Assembly (NCBI GenBank): GCA_030435675.1
Contig: JAUCMV010000042.1
Coordinates: 1 to 21,563 of the forward strand
DNA: 21,563 nt
Source of the DNA: Steinernema hermaphroditum
Taxonomy: Eukaryota; Nematoda; Chromadorea; Rhabditida; Steinernematidae
Reading direction: 5' to 3'
This document shows positions 10,584 to 19,744 of the stretch, piece after piece. Each line of letters starts with the position of its first letter. The first letter of the stretch is position 1. The translations under genes and the position numbers were made by a program. Under the pieces are notes generated by a model. The model had not been told where the DNA came from. It was given only the letters and a program-made list of their open reading frames with translations, and ran no database searches.

Positions 10584-13527
10584 ACGCGCCTACTCCCGTT
10601 GGGATTACTGTGGACTATCTTAGTTTCCTGCAAAACTTTCAATTCGAGACAGCAGGGCCCTTGCTCATACCAAAAGCTCTGCATCTGACCCTCCTGCTCC
10701 AAAGTACCATAGCATTTTTATGATTGGATCTTGTAGAACTGCACGAGCCTGATCGAACGCGCCTACTCCCGTTGGATTTACTGTGGACTATCTTAGTTTC
10801 CTGCAAAACTTTCAATTCGAGACAGCAGGGCCCTTGCTCATACCAAAAGCTCTGCATCTGACCCTCCTGCTCCAAAGTACCATAGCATTTTTATGATTGG
10901 ATCTTGTAGAACTGCACGAGCCTGATCGAACGCGCCTACTCCCGTTGGGATTACTGTGGACTATCTTAGTTTCCTGCAAAACTTTCAATTCGAGACAGCA
11001 GGGCCCTTGCTCATACCAAAAGCTCTGCATCTGACCCTCCTGCTCCAAAGTACCATAGCATTTTTATGATTGGATCTTGTAGAACTGCACGAGCCTGATC
11101 GAACGCGCCTACTCCCGTTGGATTTACTGTGGACTATCTTAGTTTCCTGCAAAACTTTCAATTCGAGACAGCTGTGGCCTTGTTCATACCAAAAGCTCTG
11201 CATCTGACCCTCCTGCTCCAAAGTACCATAGCATTTTTATGATTGGATCTTGTAGAACTGCACGAGCCTGATCGAACGCGCCTACTCCCGTTGGGTTTAC
11301 TGTGGACTATCTTAGTTTCCTGCAAAACTTTCAATTCGAGACAGCAGGGCCCTTGCTCATACCAAAAGCTCTGCATCTGACCCTCCTGCTCCAAAGTACC
11401 ATAGCATTTTTATGATTGGATCTTGTAGAACTGCACGAGCCTGATCGAACGCGCCTATTCCCGTTGGGATTTACTGTGGACTATCTTAGTTTCCTGCAAA
11501 ACTTTCAATTCGAGACAGCAGGGCCCTTGCTCATACCAAAAGCTCTGCATCTGACCCTCCTGCTCCAAAGTACCATAGCATTTTTATGATTGGATCTTGT
11601 AGAACTGCACGAGCCTGATCGAACGCGCCTACTCCCGTTGGGATTACTGTGGACTATCTTAGTTTCCTGCAAAACTTTCAATTCGAGACAGCAGGGCCCT
11701 TGCTCATACCAAAAGCTCTGCATCTGACCCTCCTGCTCCAAAGTACCATAGCATTTTTATGATTGGATCTTGTAGAACTGCACGAGCCTGATCGAACGCG
11801 CCTACTCCCGTTGGATTTACTGTGGACTATCTTAGTTTCCTGCAAAACTTTCAATTCGAGACAGCAGGGCCCTTGCTCATACCAAAAGCTCTGCATCTGA
11901 CCCTCCTGCTCCAAAGTACCATAGCATTTTTATGATTGGATCTTGTAGAACTGCACGAGCCTGATCGAACGCGCCTACTCCCGTTGGGATTTACTGTGGA
12001 CTATCTTAGTTTCCTGCAAAACTTTCAATTCGAGACAGCAGGGCCCTTGCTCATACCAAAAGCTCTGCATCTGACCCTCCTGCTCCAAAGTACCATAGCA
12101 TTTTTATGATTGGATCTTGTAGAACTGCACGAGCCTGATCGAACGCGCCTATTCCCGTTGGATTTACTGTGGACTATCTTAGTTTCCTGCAAAACTTTCA
12201 ATTCGAGACAGCAGGGCCCCTTGCTCATACCAAAAGCTCTGCATCTGACCCTCCTGCTCCAAAGTACCATAGCATTTTTATGATTGGATCTTGTAGAACT
12301 GCACGAGCCTGATCGAACGCGCCTACTCCCGTTGGATTTACTGTGGACTATCTTAGTTTCCTGCAAAACTTTCAATTCGAGACAGCAGGGCCCTTGCTCA
12401 TACCAAAAGCTCTGCATCTGACCCTCCTGCTCCAAAGTACCATAGCATTTTTATGATTGGATCTTGTAGAACTGCACGAGCCTGATCGAACGCGCCTACT
12501 CCCGTTGGATTTACTGTGGACTATCTTAGTTTCCTGCAAAACTTTCAATTCGAGACAGCAGGGCCCTTGCTCATACCAAAAGCTCTGCATCTGACCCTCC
12601 TGCTCCAAAGTACCATAGCATTTTTATGATTGGATCTTGTAGAACTGCACGAGCCTGATCGAACGCGCCTACTCCCGTTGGATTTACTGTGGACTATCTT
12701 AGTTTCCTGCAAAACTTTCAATTCGAGACAGCTGGGGCCTTGCTCATACCAAAAGCTCTGCATCTGACCCTCCTGCTCCAAAGTACCATAGCATTTTTAT
12801 GATTGGATCTTGTAGAACTGCACGAGCCTGATCGAACGCGCCTACTCCCGTTGGGATTACTGTGGACTATCTTAGTTTCCTGCAAAACTTTCAATTCGAG
12901 ACAGCAGGGCCCTTGCTCATACCAAAAGCTCTGCATCTGACCCTCCTGCTCCAAAGTACCATAGCATTTTTATGATTGGATCTTGTAGAACTGCACGAGC
13001 CTGATCGAACGCGCCTACTCCCGTTGGATTTACTGTGGACTATCTTAGTTTCCTGCAAAACTTTCAATTCGAGACAGCAGGGCCCTTGCTCATACCAAAA
13101 GCTCTGCATCTGACCCTCCTGCTCCAAAGTACCATAGCATTTTTATGATTGGATCTTGTAGAACTGCACGAGCCTGATCGAACGCGCCTACTCCCGTTGG
13201 GATTACTGTGGACTATCTTAGTTTCCTGCAAAACTTTCAATTCGAGACAGCAGGGCCCTTGCTCATACCAAAAGCTCTGCATCTGACCCTCCTGCTCCAA
13301 AGTACCATAGCATTTTTATGATTGGATCTTGTAGAACTGCACGAGCCTGATCGAACGCGCCTACTCCCGTTGGGATTACTGTGGACTATCTTAGTTTCCT
13401 GCAAAACTTTCAATTCGAGACAGCTGGGGCCTTGCTCATACCAAAAGCTCTGCATCTGACCCTCCTGCTCCAAAGTACCATAGCATTTTTATGATTGGAT
13501 CTTGTAGAACTGCACGAGCCTGATCGA

Positions 13528-13691
13528 ACGCGCCTACTCCCGTTGGGATTACTGTGGACTATCTTAGTTTCCTGCAAAACTTTCAATTCGAGACAGCAGG
13601 GCCACCAAAAGCTCTGCATCTGACCCTCCTGCTCCAAAGTACCATAGCATTTTTATGATTGGATCTTGTAGAACTGCACGAGCCTGATCGA
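13528..13691 (+). repeat. Unit 79, 164 bp, 9-base deletion at the hotspot
   Basis: The unit reads AGGGCCACCAAAAG where the array has AGGGCCCTTGCTCATACC and so on; nine bases are missing at about 13603/13604. The deletion removes the right arm of the GGGCCC palindrome. The rest of the unit is standard with GGGATTA at site B. It is the only clean deletion of more than a base in the array, apart from the degraded unit 114. Confidence 0.88.
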
Positions 13692-16600
13692 ACGCGCCTA
13701 CTCCCGTTGGGATTACTGTGGACTATCTTAGTTTCCTGCAAAACTTTCAATTCGAGACAGCAGGGCCCTTGCTCATACCAAAAGCTCTGCATCTGACCCT
13801 CCTGCTCCAAAGTACCATAGCATTTTTATGATTGGATCTTGTAGAACTGCACGAGCCTGATCGAACGCGCCTACTCCCGTTGGGATTACTGTGGACTATC
13901 TTAGTTTCCTGCAAAACTTTCAATTCGAGACAGCTGGGGCCTTGCTCATACCAAAAGCTCTGCATCTGACCCTCCTGCTCCAAAGTACCATAGCATTTTT
14001 ATGATTGGATCTTGTAGAACTGCACGAGCCTGATCGAACGCGCCTACTCCCGTTGGGATTACTGTGGACTATCTTAGTTTCCTGCAAAACTTTCAATTCG
14101 AGACAGCAGGGCCCTTGCTCATACCAAAAGCTCTGCATCTGACCCTCCTGCTCCAAAGTACCATAGCATTTTTATGATTGGATCTTGTAGAACTGCACGA
14201 GCCTGATCGAACGCGCCTACTCCCGTTGGGATTACTGTGGACTATCTTAGTTTCCTGCAAAACTTTCAATTCGAGACAGCAGGGCCCTTGCTCATACCAA
14301 AAGCTCTGCATCTGACCCTCCTGCTCCAAAGTACCATAGCATTTTTATGATTGGATCTTGTAGAACTGCACGAGCCTGATCGAACGCGCCTACTCCCGTT
14401 GGGATTTACTGTGGACTATCTTAGTTTCCTGCAAAACTTTCAATTCGAGACAGCAGGGGCCCTTGCTCATACCAAAAGCTCTGCATCTGACCCTCCTGCT
14501 CCAAAGTACCATAGCATTTTTATGATTGGATCTTGTAGAACTGCACGAGCCTGATCGAACGCGCCTACTCCCGTTGGGATTACTGTGGACTATCTTAGTT
14601 TCCTGCAAAACTTTCAATTCGAGACAGCAGGGCCCTTGCTCATACCAAAAGCTCTGCATCTGACCCTCCTGCTCCAAAGTACCATAGCATTTTTATGATT
14701 GGATCTTGTAGAACTGCACGAGCCTGATCGAACGCGCCTACTCCCGTTGGGATTTACTGTGGACTATCTTAGTTTCCTGCAAAACTTTCAATTCGAGACA
14801 GCAGGGCCCTTGCTCATACCAAAAGCTCTGCATCTGACCCTCCTGCTCCAAAGTACCATAGCATTTTTATGATTGGATCTTGTAGAACTGCACGAGCCTG
14901 ATCGAACGCGCCTATTCCCGTTGGGATTTACTGTGGACTATCTTAGTTTCCTGCAAAACTTTCAATTCGAGACAGCAGGGCCCTTGCTCATACCAAAAGC
15001 TCTGCATCTGACCCTCCTGCTCCAAAGTACCATAGCATTTTTATGATTGGATCTTGTAGAACTGCACGAGCCTGATCGAACGCGCCTACTCCCGTTGGGA
15101 TTACTGTGGACTATCTTAGTTTCCTGCAAAACTTTCAATTCGAGACAGCAGGGCCCTTGCTCATACCAAAAGCTCTGCATCTGACCCTCCTGCTCCAAAG
15201 TACCATAGCATTTTTATGATTGGATCTTGTAGAACTGCACGAGCCTGATCGAACGCGCCTATTCCCGTTGGGATTACTGTGGACTATCTTAGTTTCCTGC
15301 AAAACTTTCAATTCGAGACAGCAGGGCCCTTGCTCATACCAAAAGCTCTGCATCTGACCCTCCTGCTCCAAAGTACCATAGCATTTTTATGATTGGATCT
15401 TGTAGAACTGCACGAGCCTGATCGAACGCGCCTACTCCCGTTGGGATTACTGTGGACTATCTTAGTTTCCTGCAAAACTTTCAATTCGAGACAGCAGGGC
15501 CCTTGCTCATACCAAAAGCTCTGCATCTGACCCTCCTGCTCCAAAGTACCATAGCATTTTTATGATTGGATCTTGTAGAACTGCACGAGCCTGATCGAAC
15601 GCGCCTACTCCCGTTGGGATTACTGTGGACTATCTTAGTTTCCTGCAAAACTTTCAATTCGAGACAGCAGGGCCCTTGCTCATACCAAAAGCTCTGCATC
15701 TGACCCTCCTGCTCCAAAGTACCATAGCATTTTTATGATTGGATCTTGTAGAACTGCACGAGCCTGATCGAACGCGCCTACTCCCGTTGGGATTTACTGT
15801 GGACTATCTTAGTTTCCTGCAAAACTTTCAATTCGAGACAGCAGGGCCCTTGCTCATACCAAAAGCTCTGCATCTGACCCTCCTGCTCCAAAGTACCATA
15901 GCATTTTTATGATTGGATCTTGTAGAACTGCACGAGCCTGATCGAACGCGCCTACTCCCGTTGGGATTACTGTGGACTATCTTAGTTTCCTGCAAAACTT
16001 TCAATTCGAGACAGCAGGGCCCTTGCTCATACCAAAAGCTCTGCATCTGACCCTCCTGCTCCAAAGTACCATAGCATTTTTATGATTGGATCTTGTAGAA
16101 CTGCACGAGCCTGATCGAACGCGCCTATTCCCGTTGGATTTACTGTGGACTATCTTAGTTTCCTGCAAAACTTTCAATTCGAGACAGCAGGGCCCCTTGC
16201 TCATACCAAAAGCTCTGCATCTGACCCTCCTGCTCCAAAGTACCATAGCATTTTTATGATTGGATCTTGTAGAACTGCACGAGCCTGATCGAACGCGCCT
16301 ACTCCCGTTGGGATTTACTGTGGACTATCTTAGTTTCCTGCAAAACTTTCAATTCGAGACAGCAGGGCCCTTGCTCATACCAAAAGCTCTGCATCTGACC
16401 CTCCTGCTCCAAAGTACCATAGCATTTTTATGATTGGATCTTGTAGAACTGCACGAGCCTGATCGAACGCGCCTACTCCCGTTGGGATTACTGTGGACTA
16501 TCTTAGTTTCCTGCAAAACTTTCAATTCGAGACAGCAGGGCCCTTGCTCATACCAAAAGCTCTGCATCTGACCCTCCTGCTCCAAAGTACCATAGCATTT

Positions 16601-17680
16601 TTATGATTGGATCTTGTAGAACTGCACGAGCCTGATCGAACGCGCCTACTCCCGTTGGGATTACTGTGGACTATCTTAGTTTCCTGCAAAACTTTCAATT
16701 CGAGACAGCAGGGCCCTTGCTCATACCAAAAGCTCTGCATCTGACCCTCCTGCTCCAAAGTACCATAGCATTTTTATGATTGGATCTTGTAGAACTGCAC
16801 GAGCCTGATCGAACGCGCCTACTCCCGTTGGGATTACTGTGGACTATCTTAGTTTCCTGCAAAACTTTCAATTCGAGACAGCAGGGCCCTTGCTCATACC
16901 AAAAGCTCTGCATCTGACCCTCCTGCTCCAAAGTACCATAGCATTTTTATGATTGGATCTTGTAGAACTGCACGAGCCTGATCGAACGCGCCTACTCCCG
17001 TTGGATTTACTGTGGACTATCTTAGTTTCCTGCAAAACTTTCAATTCGAGACAGCAGGGCCCTTGCTCATACCAAAAGCTCTGCATCTGACCCTCCTGCT
17101 CCAAAGTACCATAGCATTTTTATGATTGGATCTTGTAGAACTGCACGAGCCTGATCGAACGCGCCTACTCCCGTTGGGATTTACTGTGGACTATCTTAGT
17201 TTCCTGCAAAACTTTCAATTCGAGACAGCAGGGCCCTTGCTCATACCAAAAGCTCTGCATCTGACCCTCCTGCTCCAAAGTACCATAGCATTTTTATGAT
17301 TGGATCTTGTAGAACTGCACGAGCCTGATCGAACGCGCCTACTCCCGTTGGGATTACTGTGGACTATCTTAGTTTCCTGCAAAACTTTCAATTCGAGACA
17401 GCAGGGCCCTTGCTCATACCAAAAGCTCTGCATCTGACCCTCCTGCTCCAAAGTACCATAGCATTTTTATGATTGGATCTTGTAGAACTGCACGAGCCTG
17501 ATCGAACGCGCCTATTGCCGTTGGGATTTACTGTGGACTATCTTAGTTTCCTGCAAAACTTTCAATTCGAGACAGCAGGGCCCCTTGCTCATACCAAAAG
17601 CTCTGCATCTGACCCTCCTGCTCCAAAGTACCATAGCATTTTTATGATTGGATCTTGTAGAACTGCACGAGCCTGATCGA

Positions 17681-17857
17681 ACGCGCCTACTCCCGTTGGG
17701 ATTACTGTGGACTATCTTAGTTTCCTGCAAAACTTTCAATTCGAGACAGCAGGGCCTTGTCTTGCTCATACCAAAAGCTCTGCATCTGACCCTCCTGCTC
17801 CAAAGTACCATAGCATTTTTATGATTGGATCTTGTAGAACTGCACGAGCCTGATCGA
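17681..17857 (+). repeat. Unit 103, 177 bp, four-base insertion at the hotspot
   Basis: The hotspot reads GGGCCTTGTCTTGCTC in place of GGGCCCTTGCTC. A near-duplicate of CTTG (CTTGTCTTG) accounts for the added bases, consistent with slippage. Site B is GGGATTA. The preceding unit 102 (17506-17680) has a unique TATTGCCG and an extra C after GGGCCC. Confidence 0.85.
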
Positions 17858-18549
17858 ACGCGCCTACTCCCGTTGGGTTTACTGTGGACTATCTTAGTTT
17901 CCTGCAAAACTTTCAATTCGAGACAGCAGGGCCCTTGCTCATACCAAAAGCTCTGCATCTGACCCTCCTGCTCCAAAGTACCATAGCATTTTTATGATTG
18001 GATCTTGTAGAACTGCACGAGCCTGATCGAACGCGCCTATTCCCGTTGGGATTACTGTGGACTATCTTAGTTTCCTGCAAAACTTTCAATTCGAGACAGC
18101 AGGGCCCTTGCTCATACCAAAAGCTCTGCATCTGACCCTCCTGCTCCAAAGTACCATAGCATTTTTATGATTGGATCTTGTAGAACTGCACGAGCCTGAT
18201 CGAACGCGCCTACTCCCGTTGGGATTACTGTGGACTATCTTAGTTTCCTGCAAAACTTTCAATTCGAGACAGCAGGGCCCTTGCTCATACCAAAAGCTCT
18301 GCATCTGACCCTCCTGCTCCAAAGTACCATAGCATTTTTATGATTGGATCTTGTAGAACTGCACGAGCCTGATCGAACGCGCCTACTCCCGTTGGGATTA
18401 CTGTGGACTATCTTAGTTTCCTGCAAAACTTTCAATTCGAGACAGCAGGGCCCTTGCTCATACCAAAAGCTCTGCATCTGACCCTCCTGCTCCAAAGTAC
18501 CATAGCATTTTTATGATTGGATCTTGTAGAACTGCACGAGCCTGATCGA

Positions 18550-19587
18550 ACGCGCCTATTCCCGTTGGATTTACTGTGGACTATCTTAGTTTCCTGCAAA
18601 ACTTTCAATTCGAGACAGCAGGGCCCTTGCTCATACCAAAAGCTCTGCATCTGACCCTCCTGCTCCAAAGTACCATAGCATTTTTATGATTGGATCTTGT
18701 AGAACTGCACGAGCCTGATCGAACGCGCCTATTCCCGTTGGATTTACTGTGGACTATCTTAGTTTCCTGCAAAACTTTCAATTCGAGACAGCAGGGCCCT
18801 TGCTCATACCAAAAGCTCTGCATCTGACCCTCCTGCTCCAAAGTACCATAGCATTTTTATGATTGGATCTTGTAGAACTGCACGAGCCTGATCGAACGCG
18901 CCTACTCCCGTTGGATTTACTGTGGACTATCTTAGTTTCCTGCAAAACTTTCAATTCGAGACAGCAGGGCCCTTGCTCATACCAAAAGCTCTGCATCTGA
19001 CCCTCCTGCTCCAAAGTACCATAGCATTTTTATGATTGGATCTTGTAGAACTGCACGAGCCTGATCGAACGCGCCTACTCCCGTTGGATTTACTGTGGAC
19101 TATCTTAGTTTCCTGCAAAACTTTCAATTCGAGACAGCAGGGCCCTTGCTCATACCAAAAGCTCTGCATCTGACCCTCCTGCTCCAAAGTACCATAGCAT
19201 TTTTATGATTGGATCTTGTAGAACTGCACGAGCCTGATCGAACGCGCCTACTCCCGTTGGGTTTACTGTGGACTATCTTAGTTTCCTGCAAAACTTTCAA
19301 TTCGAGACAGCAGGGCCCTTGCTCATACCAAAAGCTCTGCATCTGACCCTCCTGCTCCAAAGTACCATAGCATTTTTATGATTGGATCTTGTAGAACTGC
19401 ACGAGCCTGATCGAACGCGCCTACTCCCGTTGGGTTTACTGTGGACTATCTTAGTTTCCTGCAAAACTTTCAATTCGAGACAGCAGGGCCCTTGCTCATA
19501 CCAAAAGCTCTGCATCTGACCCTCCTGCTCCAAAGTACCATAGCATTTTTATGATTGGATCTTGTAGAACTGCACGAGCCTGATCGA
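18550..19587 (+). repeat. Array domain, units 108-113, return to ordinary 173-bp forms
   Basis: Six units, all exactly 173 bp, start at 18550, 18723, 18896, 19069, 19242 and 19415. Site B is GGATTT in the first four and GGGTTT in the last two; no GGGATTT or GGGATTA occurs. Site A is T in 108 and 109 and C afterwards. The hotspot is the standard GCAGGGCCCTTGC in all six. This stretch therefore resembles the middle-left domain more than the adjoining GGGATTA block. Confidence 0.8.
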
Positions 19588-19744
19588 ACGCGCCTACTCC
19601 CGTTGGATTTACTGTGGACTATCTTAGTTTCTGCAAAACTTTAATGAGACAGAGGGCCCTTTTCATACAAAAATCTCATCTACCCTCTTTTTCAAAAAAA
19701 AAAAAAATTTTTTTTATCTTGTAGAACTGCACGAGCCTGATCGA
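19588..19744 (+). repeat. Degraded satellite unit 114 with A14/T8 run
   Basis: The first 43 bases and the last 29 bases of this 157-base unit match the satellite exactly. From about 19631 to 19715 it departs strongly: single C and G bases are missing one after another, TTCGAG is reduced to TGAG, and the expected CTCC...GATTGG portion is replaced by a run of 14 A (19694-19707) followed by 8 T (19708-19715). The order of the surviving bases still follows the monomer. Loss is biased towards C and G. Such a pattern is more typical of a poor base-calling or consensus stretch than of ordinary mutation, since all other 123 complete units are nearly intact. A real local lesion cannot be excluded. Confidence 0.8.

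Larger units (their letters stand above)
10584..18549 (+). repeat. Middle-right array domain, units 62-107, defined by GGGATTA
   Basis: All 25 GGGATTA units of the window lie here: 62, 64, 68, 75, 77-83, 85, 88-91, 93, 96-98, 101, 103 and 105-107. They are mixed with nine GGGATTT units (67, 70, 84, 86, 87, 92, 95, 100, 102), ten GGATTT units and two GGGTTT units (66, 104). Site A is mostly C. Unbroken runs of GGGATTA units, such as 77-83 and 88-91, suggest recent local amplification. The domain also holds the 9-base deletion unit (79), the three-unit-spaced GCTGGGG marks in 78 and 81, and the four-base insertion in unit 103. Everything else in these monomers matches the rest of the array, so this is a subfamily and not a different satellite. 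Confidence 0.88.

Noticed and set aside
19694..19715. Poly-A tail of an inserted retroelement
   Set aside because: The A14 run passes directly into T8 inside a decayed satellite unit. No foreign sequence, coding remnant or target-site duplication flanks it.
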